DNA of 64,000 nucleotides from Chengkuizengella sp. SCS-71B (GCF_040100845.1 NZ_JAZHSH010000001.1:1302001-1366000); one strand, 5' to 3'. Positions 23,342-33,375 are shown, counted from the first letter of the stretch. The notes: a model not told the origin generated them from the letters alone. Translations and numbers: made by a program.

Positions 23342-26300
23342 ATGATAAAGTTCACTCACTCAAAATTAAAACTTTACTTTCTCATCTTCATATTATTATT
23401 TACACCCATTTCAAATGTTTTGATTGTTGATGAAGCGGCTGCGGCTCCGTCTTCATTTAATTATGCGGAAGTATTACAAAAATCTATATTGTTTTATGAA
23501 GCACAGAGATCTGGAGATTTACCAGAAAACAATCGTGTTAACTGGCGTGGTGATTCAGGATTAGAGGATGGATCTGATGTTGGTTTGGATTTAACAGGTG
23601 GGTGGTATGATGCAGGAGATCATGTGAAATTCGGATTTCCAATGGCAGCTTCGACAACAATGTTAGCATGGTCTGTATATGAATATCGAGAGGCGTATGA
23701 ACAGACAAATCAATTAGATGAAATATTAGATAATATCAAATGGGTAACGGATTATTTTATAAAAGCACACCCAGAGCCGAATGTGTTATATGGTCAGGTA
23801 GGGAATGGAGGTTTAGATCACGCTTATTGGGGACCTGCTGAAACGATGCAAATGGCACGACCAGCTTATAAGATTGATGCTTCCTGTCCTGGGTCAGATT
23901 TAGCGGGTGAAACAGCAGCGGCCATGGCAGCAGCATCAATCATTTTTAAACCGACAGATCCAGATTATGCAGCTACTTTATTAACGCATGCAGAACAATT
24001 ATTTAACTTTGCAGATCAGTATAGAGGTGTATATTCAGACTGTATACAAGATGCACAAGGATATTATAATTCATGGAGTGGATACGCAGATGAGTTGACT
24101 TGGATGGGCATATGGATGTACTTAGCCACCAACGACGAATACTATTTAACTTATGCAGAGAACTCAACAGCAGATTGGGGAAAGGAAAATCATGGGAATA
24201 GCCCTTACTGGAGTTATAAATGGGGTCAAGCTTGGGATGACAAACATTATGGAGCGCAGCTTTTATTAGCAAAAATCACAGATAAACCTATTTATAAAGA
24301 ATCAACAGAAAGAAATTTAGATTTTTGGACAACAGGGGTACCTGAAACAGGAGAACAAATTACGTATACGCCAGGAGGATTAGCTTGGCTTGATCAATGG
24401 GGTGCCCTTCGCTATTCGGCGAATAATGCCTTTTTGGCTTTTGTATATTCGGACTGGTTAATGAATACAGATGCAGTAAAAGCTCAAAAATATCAAGATT
24501 TTGCAGTCAGTCAAGTCACTTATATGTTAGGAGACAATCCAGATAATAGAAGTTACGTAATTGGATTTGGAAATAATCCTCCTATCAATGCACATCATCG
24601 TGGTGCACATAGCTCGTATGAAGGGAGTATACAACGTCCTGTCGATAATCGCCATATACTTGTAGGTGCATTAGTAGGAGGACCAGGTAACAATGATTTA
24701 TATGAAGATAATCGAGAGAATTATGTGAATAATGAAGTAGCTACAGATTATAATGCTGGATTTACAGGTGCAATTGCAAAAATGTATTTGTTGTACGGTG
24801 GAACTCCTTTAGATAATTTCCCTCAGCCACAATTACCGACTGAAGATCAATTATTTGTGGAAGCAAGTTATAGATCCTACACACCAAATTCAATGCAGGT
24901 TATTTCACATATTAATAATAGATCTGGCTGGCCTTCAATAGTAGGTAACCAGCTTTCCTTTAAGTATTTTATAGATATTTCGGAGGTAGTTGATGCTGGT
25001 TATGATGTGAGTGATGTGACTGTTGAATTAGGCACAAATGGTGGTGCAGTGATTTCTCCGTTAATACAGTGGGAAGACAATGTATATTACGTAACCATTG
25101 ATTTTACTGGAACAGAAATCTATCCTGGAGACATTAATCAATATAGAAAATCAGCCTACTTCAGCTTTGAAGTACCTGATGGAGTAGTGTGGGACCCGTC
25201 TAATGATTGGTCATATCAAAGTTTATCAAATGGTGCTGAAGAAAAAACTATTTATATTCCTGTTTATAATGCTGGTGTATTAGTTGGTGGTCAAGAACCT
25301 AGTGGAGGTGTAATACTCCCTCCAACTATACCTACAGGATTGACTGCTAACGCAGATGATGGTGTTATAGGTCTGAGTTGGAGTAGTGTAATCGGAGCAG
25401 ATAGTTATAATCTCAAACGTTCAGCAACTTCAGGAGGTCCTTATACAACGATCGGAAACAATCTTACAAATACAAATTACTCAGATACAGGACTAACGAA
25501 TGGATCAACGTATTATTATGTAGTCAGTGCAGTAAATGATACCGGGGAATCAGCAAATTCTAGTGAAGTTTCAGCTATTCCTAACCCACCGCCAGCACCA
25601 GGCAGCTTTACCTTAACGGCAGAAGCAGGAAATGGGAATGTGGACTTAAGCTGGACTATATCTTCTAATGCGATTAGTTATGATGTGAAACGGAGTGAAA
25701 CTCAAAGCGGTCCATTCACTTCAATTGCATCAGCTTTAACAGCGAATACCTATAATGATACGAATGTTGTAAATGGCACAACGTACTATTATGTCATTAC
25801 TGCAAATAACAGCTCTGGCAGTACCGATTCCAATACTGTTTCAGCAGCTCCACAGCTTCCACTTCCAGGTAGTTTCACTTTAAATACACAAGCCAGTAAT
25901 GAAACGGTAAATCTTTCTTGGTCTGTTTCTTCATTCGCAGATAGTTATTCCGTTGGTCGATCTACATCAAGTAATGGTAGTTATACAACCATAGCCACTG
26001 GATTAACATCGACAGCCTATAGTGATACTGGCTTAACGAATGGTATAACGTATTATTATGTTGTGACTGCTGAGAATGGATCAGGAACAACAGATTCGAA
26101 TACAGTCAGTGCAACCCCTCAACTTCCAAGTGATCTTAAACTCCAATACAAAGCAGCGGATACTAATGCTACAGATAATCAATTTAAGCCTCACTTTAAT
26201 ATGGTGAACACAGGCAATAGTTCCGTACCTCTAAGCGAGTTGACGATTCGTTATTATTACACTGCGGATGGCAGCCAATCCTTTGAATTCCATTGTGATT

Positions 26301-29300
26301 ATGCTGTTGTAGGCTGTGGGAATGTAAGCGGAGCCCATGTACAAATGAGCAATCCAGCAGAAAATGCGGATCATTATTTAGAAATTAGTTTTTCAGCAGG
26401 AGCTGGAAACTTAGCTGCTGGAGGACAAAGCGGAGAAATTCAAGCGCGAAACAATAAATCAGACTGGAGCAATTTGAACGAATTGAATGATTATTCCTAT
26501 AACGGGAACCTTACGGACTTTACAGAATGGAATCAAGTAACATTGTACCAAAATGGTGCGCTCATATCAGGGGTAGAACCTGGTGGATCAGGTGGTGGAA
26601 ATCCGACCCCTCCAGCAGCACCAACGGGTTTGACAGCTAGTGCAGGAGCTGGTCAAGTTGATTTAAGCTGGAGTGGAGTCAGCGGAGCAGACAGCTATAA
26701 CGTGAAACGCTCAACCAGTGCAGGTGGAACCTATACAACAGTAGCAACAGGAGTAACCTCTACTAATTATACAAATGCAGGACTAACAAACGGAACCACC
26801 TATTATTATGTGGTGAGTGCGCAAAATACAGCGGGTGAGAGTGCCGACTCAACAGAAGCAAGTGCGACACCGCAAAGTAGTGTCACCATTCCTGGAAGCC
26901 CAACCGGATTAACAGCTAGTGCAGGAGATGGTCAAGTTGATTTAAGCTGGAGTTCAGTCAGTGGAGCAGACAGCTATAACGTAAAACGTTCAACCAGTGC
27001 AGGTGGAACCTATACAACAGTAGCAACAGGAGTAACCTCTACTAATTATACAAATGCAGGACTAACAAACGGAACCACCTATTATTATGTGGTGAGTGCG
27101 CAAAATACAGCGGGTGAGAGTGCCGACTCAACAGAAGCAAGTGCCACACCGCAAAGTAGTGTCACCATTCCTGGGAGCCCAACCGGATTAACAGCTAGTG
27201 CAGGAAATGGTCAAGTTGATTTAAGCTGGAGTTCAGTCAGTGGAGCAGACAGCTATAACGTGAAACGTTCAACTAGTGCAGGTGGAACCTATACAACAGT
27301 AGCAACAGGAATAACCTCTACTAATTATACAAATGCAGGATTAACAAACGGAACCACCTATTATTATGTGGTGAGTGCGCAAAATACAGCGGGTGAGAGT
27401 GCAAACTCAACAGAAGCAAGTGCAACGCCGCAAAGTAGTGTCACCATTCCTGGAAGTCCAACAGGATTAACAGCTAGTGCAGGAGATGGTCAAGTTGATT
27501 TAAGCTGGAGTGGAGTGAGTGGAGCAGACAGTTATAACGTGAAACGTTCAACCAGTGCAGGTGGAACCTATACAACAGTAGCAACAGGAATAACCTCTAT
27601 TAATTTTACAAATGCAGGATTAACAAACGGAACCACCTACTATTATGTGGTGAGTGCGCAAAATACAGCGGGTGAGAGTGCAAACTCAACAGAAGCAAGT
27701 GCCACACCATCAGGAGGGGGTACAGCTAGTGATCTAGTTGTGCAGTACAAAGCAGCGGATACTAATGCAACAGACAATCAGTTTAAACCACATTTTAATA
27801 TTGTAAATAATGGAAATACAGATGTAGCATTAAATGAGTTAACAATCCGTTACTACTACACGATTGATGGTAACCAAACACAGCAGTTCCATTGTGATTA
27901 TGCTGTTGTAGGCTGTGGGAATGTCAACGGAACCCATGTAGCTATGAGTCAGTCTACGGCAGATGCTGATCACTATATAGAGTTGAACTTTACTGCGGGG
28001 GCAGGTACGTTAGCTGCTGGAGGACAAAGCGGTGAAATTCAAACGAGAAACAATAAAACAAACTGGAGCAACTATAATGAAAACAATGATTACTCGTTTA
28101 ATGCCAGCATGACTGCATTTACGGATTGGAATAAAGTAACGTTGCATCAGAACGGACAATTAGTGTGGGGAAGTGAGCCAACTGGTTCAGGTAATGGAGG
28201 AGAGCCGGATGTACCTGGCGCATTTAGTTTATCTACCCCTACCAATGGAGCGAACAATATTAGTTTGACACCAACTTTTAGCTGGGGTTCTTCAACTGAT
28301 GTTAGCTTTTATACATTGGAAGTAGCTGATAATATAAGTTACAATAACCCAGTTATTAGTGTAAATAACTTAACTCAAAACAATTATGTATCAGAGGTTA
28401 CGTTAGCAGAGAATACAACTTACTATTGGAGGGTTATTGCTCAAAACGATCAAGGTACGACAGAGGCGACAAATAATAATATATCTTTCACAACACGAGA
28501 GAATATTCTACCCTCAGGTTTTGTCAGCACAAGTGGAACAGAGTTTATGTTAGACGGAAAACCGTTCTACTATGCTGGTACTAACAATTATTATTTGATG
28601 TATAAATCTAATAAAATGATTGATGATGTATTAGAGGACGCTAATAATATGGGACTAAAAGTCATACGTACATGGGGATTTATGGATGGTAACGGTCAAG
28701 AAGGAATAGTAATGCAACCTGAACTAGGTGTGTACAATGAAGATGGTTTTGATCGTTTTGATTATGCTGTATATAAGGCAAAGGAGCTAAATATAAAATT
28801 GATCGTACCTCTTGTTAATTATTGGTCCGATTTCGGTGGTATGGAGCAGTATCAGCAGTGGTTAGGCTTATCTAATAAAACTGATTTTTATACAAATCCA
28901 GATGCTATCACGGCTTATAAAAACTATATATCTCACTTTTTGAATCGAGTTAACCCGTACACAGGAGTGAAGTATATAAATGAACCGACGATCATGGCCT
29001 GGGAGTTAGGCAATGAACCTCGAAATCCTGATGATAAATCAGGTGATACATTAGTAAATTGGGCAGATGAGATAAGTACTTTTATTAAATCGATTGATTC
29101 TAACCATTTGGTAGCAACAGGAGACGAAGGTTTTTATAATGATCCTAATTCTTCAGATTATACTAGAAGTGGTTACGAAGGTGTAGATTGGGAGCGATTA
29201 ACTGCACTTCCTAACATTGATTATGGAACGGTACATATGTATCCGGATCACTGGGGAACGGCAGGAAATGCTGAAGAATGGGGAAACATTTGGATTTCAG

Positions 29301-31072
29301 ACCATATTCAAGATGCACATGAAATTGGAAAACCCGTTATTTTTGAAGAATTTGGGTTAACTAATGAAGGTACTCGAGATACCATCTATGAATCTTGGCT
29401 GAACACTATCTATGCTGAGGGAGGTAATGGAAGTAACTTTTGGATATTAACAGGAATTCAAGACGATGATAGCTTGTATCCAAATTATGATGGCTTTCGA
29501 GTGGTATTCCCTAGTGATACTGCTACTTTATTTTCTAATCATGCAGCTTTAATGAACGAGAAATCAGAGCAAGAAGATCAGCCGGGAATAACAACTACTT
29601 TTGAGACCAACACGATTGAAGGCTGGGAGCCAAGAATGGGTGTTGAGACTCTAAATGTTACTTCTGATGATGCTAAGAATGGCACATATAGCTTACTCAT
29701 TACTGATAGGCAAGATCCGTTTGGTGGTGCTAAATTAAATGTGCTTGAGAAAATGGATACAGGATCAAATTATAATGTGTCAGTGTGGGTGAAACTTGCA
29801 CCAAATGAAAACACTTCAAATATTAGAGTTAGTTTGGAACGAAGTTATCAAGGTTCCACCAATTATTATACAATTGTAGGTAATACTACAGTAACAAACA
29901 ATGGATGGGTGCTGCTTGAAGCAGAATATACTATGCAGAATGAGGCTGATTCATTATTTATATACGTTGAATCTGATAGCGGTTTAGCTTCCTTTTATAT
30001 CGATGATTTTGAATTAAGTTATATCCCATCATTGCCGCCATTACCGATTGAACAGGATATTCCTTCATTACATGAGGTTCTGCAAGATGATTTCCTTATG
30101 GGAGCAGCGATTGAACCATATCAAACACAAGGTTTGCATAGTGAGTTGCTGCAAAAACATTTCAAAACGATTACAGCTGAAAATGTTATGAAACCAAATT
30201 CGATGCAACCTACAGAAGGGAATTTTAATTTTACAGAAGCAGATATCCTTATTGATTATGCTAAAGAAAATGAAATGTTAGTCAGAGGACATACATTAAT
30301 TTGGCACAATCAAACAGCTGATTGGTTTTTCAAGGACGCAGAAGGCAACGATATGGAACCAACACCTGAGAATAAACAATTATTGTTAGAACGTTTAGAA
30401 ACACATGTTCGTACAGTGGTTGAACACTTTAAGGGTGATGTATTTGCTTGGGATGTAGTGAATGAAGTTATTGATCCAGGTCAGCCAAATGGATTGCGCA
30501 ACAGTAAATGGTATCAAATCACCGGAACAGATTATATTAAACGTGCTTTTGAGGTTGCTCATGAAACAGATCCTAACGCTAAATTGTATATTAACGACTA
30601 CAGCACAACAAATCCAACCAAACGTCAGTACTTGTACGAACTCGTGACTGAATTGATCAATGAAGGAGTACCTATTGATGGTGTAGGACATCAACTTCAC
30701 GTTAATATAGAGTATCCCTCACCTTCACTTATTGAAGATACGATTGTTTTGTTCTCAAGCTTGGGAATGGATAATCAAATTACTGAACTGGATATGAGCA
30801 TATATAATAATAATACAGATCAGTATGAGGTAGTTCCTGAGGAAGTAATCATAAATCAGGGGTACCGATATAAAGAAATATTTGACGTATTTAAAAAACA
30901 TAGTGACGATATTAGCAGTGTAACTACCTGGGGACTTGCAGATGATCATACGTGGTTAAGTACATTTCCAATCACACGTATTAATTTACCTCTTCTGTTT
31001 GATAAACAGTTGCAATCAAAACCTGCTTATTGGGGTATTGTTGATCCTTCTAAATTACCTGTTTTGGATTAG
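23342..31072 (+). CDS. Giant secreted three-catalytic-domain glycanase, GH9...GH5...GH10
   Basis: Predicted 2576-residue enzyme acting on cellulose, mannan and xylan. Order: signal peptide (about 1-35); GH9 (36-480); CBM3c (500-650); three FN3 (659-925); CBM3 (929-1080); four near-identical FN3 (1087-1458); CBM3 (1461-1613); an FN3/Ig-like module (1623-1720); GH5 (1723-2077), mannanase-like, with WELGNEP as acid/base and VIFEEFG as nucleophile motifs; a CBM4/9/22-type sandwich (2084-2229); and GH10 xylanase (2237-2573) with WDVVNE and ITELDM catalytic motifs. GGAGG at 23328-23332 is 9 bases before ATG 23342, so the upstream in-frame ATG at 23306 is unlikely. The chain runs past the point where the two preceding genes stop (WGIEP there, WGSEPTGSG here), suggesting fusion of a cellulase with a hemicellulase. 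Confidence 0.93.
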   Translation: MIKFTHSKLKLYFLIFILLFTPISNVLIVDEAAAAPSSFNYAEVLQKSILFYEAQRSGDLPENNRVNWRGDSGLEDGSDVGLDLTGGWYDAGDHVKFGFPMAASTTMLAWSVYEYREAYEQTNQLDEILDNIKWVTDYFIKAHPEPNVLYGQVGNGGLDHAYWGPAETMQMARPAYKIDASCPGSDLAGETAAAMAAASIIFKPTDPDYAATLLTHAEQLFNFADQYRGVYSDCIQDAQGYYNSWSGYADELTWMGIWMYLATNDEYYLTYAENSTADWGKENHGNSPYWSYKWGQAWDDKHYGAQLLLAKITDKPIYKESTERNLDFWTTGVPETGEQITYTPGGLAWLDQWGALRYSANNAFLAFVYSDWLMNTDAVKAQKYQDFAVSQVTYMLGDNPDNRSYVIGFGNNPPINAHHRGAHSSYEGSIQRPVDNRHILVGALVGGPGNNDLYEDNRENYVNNEVATDYNAGFTGAIAKMYLLYGGTPLDNFPQPQLPTEDQLFVEASYRSYTPNSMQVISHINNRSGWPSIVGNQLSFKYFIDISEVVDAGYDVSDVTVELGTNGGAVISPLIQWEDNVYYVTIDFTGTEIYPGDINQYRKSAYFSFEVPDGVVWDPSNDWSYQSLSNGAEEKTIYIPVYNAGVLVGGQEPSGGVILPPTIPTGLTANADDGVIGLSWSSVIGADSYNLKRSATSGGPYTTIGNNLTNTNYSDTGLTNGSTYYYVVSAVNDTGESANSSEVSAIPNPPPAPGSFTLTAEAGNGNVDLSWTISSNAISYDVKRSETQSGPFTSIASALTANTYNDTNVVNGTTYYYVITANNSSGSTDSNTVSAAPQLPLPGSFTLNTQASNETVNLSWSVSSFADSYSVGRSTSSNGSYTTIATGLTSTAYSDTGLTNGITYYYVVTAENGSGTTDSNTVSATPQLPSDLKLQYKAADTNATDNQFKPHFNMVNTGNSSVPLSELTIRYYYTADGSQSFEFHCDYAVVGCGNVSGAHVQMSNPAENADHYLEISFSAGAGNLAAGGQSGEIQARNNKSDWSNLNELNDYSYNGNLTDFTEWNQVTLYQNGALISGVEPGGSGGGNPTPPAAPTGLTASAGAGQVDLSWSGVSGADSYNVKRSTSAGGTYTTVATGVTSTNYTNAGLTNGTTYYYVVSAQNTAGESADSTEASATPQSSVTIPGSPTGLTASAGDGQVDLSWSSVSGADSYNVKRSTSAGGTYTTVATGVTSTNYTNAGLTNGTTYYYVVSAQNTAGESADSTEASATPQSSVTIPGSPTGLTASAGNGQVDLSWSSVSGADSYNVKRSTSAGGTYTTVATGITSTNYTNAGLTNGTTYYYVVSAQNTAGESANSTEASATPQSSVTIPGSPTGLTASAGDGQVDLSWSGVSGADSYNVKRSTSAGGTYTTVATGITSINFTNAGLTNGTTYYYVVSAQNTAGESANSTEASATPSGGGTASDLVVQYKAADTNATDNQFKPHFNIVNNGNTDVALNELTIRYYYTIDGNQTQQFHCDYAVVGCGNVNGTHVAMSQSTADADHYIELNFTAGAGTLAAGGQSGEIQTRNNKTNWSNYNENNDYSFNASMTAFTDWNKVTLHQNGQLVWGSEPTGSGNGGEPDVPGAFSLSTPTNGANNISLTPTFSWGSSTDVSFYTLEVADNISYNNPVISVNNLTQNNYVSEVTLAENTTYYWRVIAQNDQGTTEATNNNISFTTRENILPSGFVSTSGTEFMLDGKPFYYAGTNNYYLMYKSNKMIDDVLEDANNMGLKVIRTWGFMDGNGQEGIVMQPELGVYNEDGFDRFDYAVYKAKELNIKLIVPLVNYWSDFGGMEQYQQWLGLSNKTDFYTNPDAITAYKNYISHFLNRVNPYTGVKYINEPTIMAWELGNEPRNPDDKSGDTLVNWADEISTFIKSIDSNHLVATGDEGFYNDPNSSDYTRSGYEGVDWERLTALPNIDYGTVHMYPDHWGTAGNAEEWGNIWISDHIQDAHEIGKPVIFEEFGLTNEGTRDTIYESWLNTIYAEGGNGSNFWILTGIQDDDSLYPNYDGFRVVFPSDTATLFSNHAALMNEKSEQEDQPGITTTFETNTIEGWEPRMGVETLNVTSDDAKNGTYSLLITDRQDPFGGAKLNVLEKMDTGSNYNVSVWVKLAPNENTSNIRVSLERSYQGSTNYYTIVGNTTVTNNGWVLLEAEYTMQNEADSLFIYVESDSGLASFYIDDFELSYIPSLPPLPIEQDIPSLHEVLQDDFLMGAAIEPYQTQGLHSELLQKHFKTITAENVMKPNSMQPTEGNFNFTEADILIDYAKENEMLVRGHTLIWHNQTADWFFKDAEGNDMEPTPENKQLLLERLETHVRTVVEHFKGDVFAWDVVNEVIDPGQPNGLRNSKWYQITGTDYIKRAFEVAHETDPNAKLYINDYSTTNPTKRQYLYELVTELINEGVPIDGVGHQLHVNIEYPSPSLIEDTIVLFSSLGMDNQITELDMSIYNNNTDQYEVVPEEVIINQGYRYKEIFDVFKKHSDDISSVTTWGLADDHTWLSTFPITRINLPLLFDKQLQSKPAYWGIVDPSKLPVLD
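25345..28172 (+). repeat. FN3/CBM3 cassette, copy 3 (extended by one FN3)
   Basis: Third copy of the near-identical block. It carries four rather than three units in the FN3 array and ends inside the reading frame, where the sequence departs from the stop codon and hairpin seen in copies 1 and 2. Confidence 0.88.
26612..27716 (+). repeat. Tandem FN3 array, four units of 279 bp
   Basis: Four in-frame 279-bp units; the TAGTGCAGG landmark starts at 26638 and 26917 and recurs at the same interval. Differences between units are a handful of bases. This is one unit more than the corresponding arrays in the two preceding genes. Confidence 0.88.
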
Positions 31073-31219
31073 ATTCAATTAATAAGTCTATCTACGTTTA
31101 TATTGGTTCCTTTTTAGATAGAGTTGAAGGAAATCTATGGGAAAGTGTATGAATTAAATAAAATTATATTTAGCTTCTTGAGATTTACTTGTAATTCTTA
31201 AAAATTAGATTAATTATTG

Positions 31220-31245
31220 GCGCCCAACTCATGGGCGCTTTTTTT
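31220..31245 (+). terminator. Rho-independent terminator ending the cellulase cluster
   Basis: GCGCCCA (31220-31226), loop ACTCA, TGGGCGC (31232-31238), then seven T. It is a strong terminator 150 bases after the last cellulase gene. A weaker 8-bp hairpin (31087-31094 with 31115-31122) without a T run lies between. Apart from these the 31073-31389 gap shows nothing. Confidence 0.88.
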
Positions 31246-31389
31246 AAAATAAAAGAATAGCAAATGAGCTGATTTTTGGATTGGATAAAAAGTAGTAGAA
31301 TAGGATTAAAGATTTATCATAAATCTTATTTCCTTTTTCGAGTGTCAGTAAAGTTTGAGAATAATAATTTAATATAAGGTGGTTTAATA

Positions 31390-32214
31390 ATGAAGTGTCA
31401 TTTAAACAATATATCAGTTCATTATGAAGTTTATGGAACAGGAAAACCAATCATTATGCTTCACGGATATTCATTAGACTCACAGGTCATGAAAGGGTGT
31501 ATGGAACCTATTTTTAAGGATCATACCAATGAGTACCAAAGAATTTATTTAGATTTTCCTGGTATGGGTCGATCAGAAGCAAAGGACTGGATCAAAAATT
31601 CAGATCAGATGTTAGAGATTGTACTAGAGTTTATTGATGAAGTTATACCTAATCAAAACTTTCTAATAATTGGGGAGTCCTATGGAGGTTACATATCTAG
31701 AGGAGTATTGAAAAAGAGAACAACTATGATAGATGGAATGCTGCTCATCTGTCCAATGATTATCCCTGATAAAGACAGAAGGGATTTACCGGAACATAGA
31801 GTAATATATAAAAATGAGAAATTCTTAGAGAAATTTAAAATGGATAAAGATTTAGAAGAGTTCCAAACTTTAGCTGTAGTACAGGATACTTATTATTTTG
31901 AAAGATTTAAGAATGAGATTTTATCAGGAGCTTACCTGGCAAATGCACAGTTTATTGAAAGACTAAAAAATGAAGGATATGGATTTTCATTTGAAGTAGA
32001 TCAATTGCCTGAGCCTTATGAAAAACCTGTCTTATTTTTATTAGGAAAGCAAGATTCTTTTACTGGATACCGAGATGCATTTGGATTAATGGAAAATTAC
32101 ACAAGAGGTAGTTTTGTCGTATTAGATCGTGCTGGTCACGGTTTACAAATCGAACAAAGTAAATTATTCAACTCATTGGTAGAAGAATGGCTCATTAGAG
32201 TAAATGAAGGTTAA
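31390..32214 (+). CDS. Alpha/beta hydrolase
   Basis: Cytoplasmic alpha/beta-hydrolase fold protein of 274 residues; the substrate is not known. The oxyanion region IMLHGYSLDS, the nucleophile elbow GESYGG (Ser near residue 97), an acid residue in GKQDSFTGY and the catalytic His in RAGHGLQ complete the triad. No signal peptide is seen. AAGGTGG lies before ATG 31390. It stands after the cellulase terminator and so is probably a separate unit unrelated to polysaccharide breakdown. Confidence 0.85.
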   Translation: MKCHLNNISVHYEVYGTGKPIIMLHGYSLDSQVMKGCMEPIFKDHTNEYQRIYLDFPGMGRSEAKDWIKNSDQMLEIVLEFIDEVIPNQNFLIIGESYGGYISRGVLKKRTTMIDGMLLICPMIIPDKDRRDLPEHRVIYKNEKFLEKFKMDKDLEEFQTLAVVQDTYYFERFKNEILSGAYLANAQFIERLKNEGYGFSFEVDQLPEPYEKPVLFLLGKQDSFTGYRDAFGLMENYTRGSFVVLDRAGHGLQIEQSKLFNSLVEEWLIRVNEG

Positions 32215-32308
32215 AAATTTTAAAATAGTAAATTGGTGCGAAAGTATATTAATATGATATTAGACTACAATGAAATTGTACAGAATACTAAATCAAAGGG
32301 GTGGGCTT

Positions 32309-32554
32309 ATGAAACCAACAAAGTTACCAAAGGAACAAAAGGATCAGATGATAGCAAACATTCAGCACTATTTTTCTATAGAACGGTCAGAGGAGATAGG
32401 GAATCTAGCTGCAGAAAATTTTCTTGATTTTATTATGAAAGAACTAGGACCCTACATATATAATCAAGCTATTAGTGATGCAAGAATGTTAATAAATGAA
32501 AAGATGGTGCATATAGAAGATGACCTATATTCCTTAGAAAAGCAACAGAGATAA
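32309..32554 (+). CDS. DUF2164 family protein
   Basis: Small acidic protein of 81 residues that resembles the uncharacterised DUF2164 family (LPKEQKDQMIANIQHYF, then a FLDFIMKELGPYIYNQAI core). AAAGGGG lies 7 bases before ATG 32309; a start at 32270 would lack a binding site. No function is known. Confidence 0.75.
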   Translation: MKPTKLPKEQKDQMIANIQHYFSIERSEEIGNLAAENFLDFIMKELGPYIYNQAISDARMLINEKMVHIEDDLYSLEKQQR

Positions 32555-32623
32555 TCTTTTATTAGATTAAATCGAACTCGTATCTAATGTGAAATGTATG
32601 TATAGAACAACTAGGAGGAAGAT

Positions 32624-33250
32624 ATGAAATCCTATTTAGTAAATATAATGAAACCGTTCGACCTCACTGATAATTTAGAAAAAGATGTCATTCAACTTCT
32701 ACAAATTCATGATAAACACATTATTGCTGATCACTCTATTAGAGTGGCTGCTGAAGCAAAAAAACTAGCACGCCAATTTAATGTGAACCCTGATGCAGCT
32801 GAGATAGCAGGATTATTACATGACATTAGTGGTATTTTTCCAAATCATAAACGAATAGAAGTGGCTAAACAATTAAGTATTGATATTTTACCAGAGGAAG
32901 AAAAGTTTCCGCTAATCATTCATCAGAAAATATCAAAGGTTATGGCAAGAGAAGTTTTTGGAATCGATGATCCAATTATTTTGGATGCTATTGGCTGTCA
33001 TACTACGTTATGTGCTAACTCGACAACTTTGGATAAAGTACTATTTGTTGCTGATAAAATTGAATGGGATCAAACTGGAACACCACCGTATATCCAACAT
33101 CTTTTAACCCAAATGGAGAAATCACTAGAACATGCTGCATTTTCATATATTACATATTTGTGGGATCAAAGAGATTCACTAAAGGTTGTTCACCCTTGGT
33201 TAGCCGATGCTTATTTTGAGTTGAAAGAAATTACTCAGAAATCATCGTGA
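32624..33250 (+). CDS. HD-domain phosphohydrolase, YqeK-like
   Basis: Metal-dependent HD hydrolase of 208 residues. It resembles YqeK, whose family members hydrolyse diadenosine tetraphosphate symmetrically. Metal ligands are visible in order: His in ADHSIRVA, the HD pair in AGLLHDISG, His in LIIHQKIS, His in GCHTTL and Asp in VADKIEWDQ. The start follows AGGAGG. It stands alone here rather than beside nadD as in many Bacillota, so it may be a paralogue. Its 3' end overlaps the end of a small convergent gene by 16 bases. Confidence 0.82.
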   Translation: MKSYLVNIMKPFDLTDNLEKDVIQLLQIHDKHIIADHSIRVAAEAKKLARQFNVNPDAAEIAGLLHDISGIFPNHKRIEVAKQLSIDILPEEEKFPLIIHQKISKVMAREVFGIDDPIILDAIGCHTTLCANSTTLDKVLFVADKIEWDQTGTPPYIQHLLTQMEKSLEHAAFSYITYLWDQRDSLKVVHPWLADAYFELKEITQKSS

Positions 33251-33375
33251 TCGTTTGTTTTCTTTTTTTTATGAAAAGGAGATCTTCTGTTTTTTGAAGT
33301 AACTCTAATTTCAATTATAATGGCAAGAACAAAAAATAATAATGCAAGTATAAACAAATAAAATAAGTATTCCAT
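33235..33375 (-). CDS. Small single-pass membrane protein, 46 residues
   Basis: Short gene not similar to anything I recognise. AAGGAG sits 5 bases before ATG 33375. The product has one hydrophobic helix (residues 3-21, LFYLFILALLFFVLAIII) followed by a very basic tail (KNRRS, HKKKKTN), ending in NDHDDF. This follows the positive-inside pattern with the N-terminus outside. It is divergent from the Xre regulator and overlaps the YqeK-like gene at their 3' ends. The binding site, hydrophobic pattern and basic tail support a real gene. Confidence 0.6.
   Translation of the reverse strand: MEYLFYLFILALLFFVLAIIIEIRVTSKNRRSPFHKKKKTNDHDDF

Noticed and set aside
31087-31122. Hairpin TCTATCTA/TAGATAGA considered as the cellulase terminator
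   Set aside because: It has a 20-base loop and no T run; the stem at 31220-31245 is far better.
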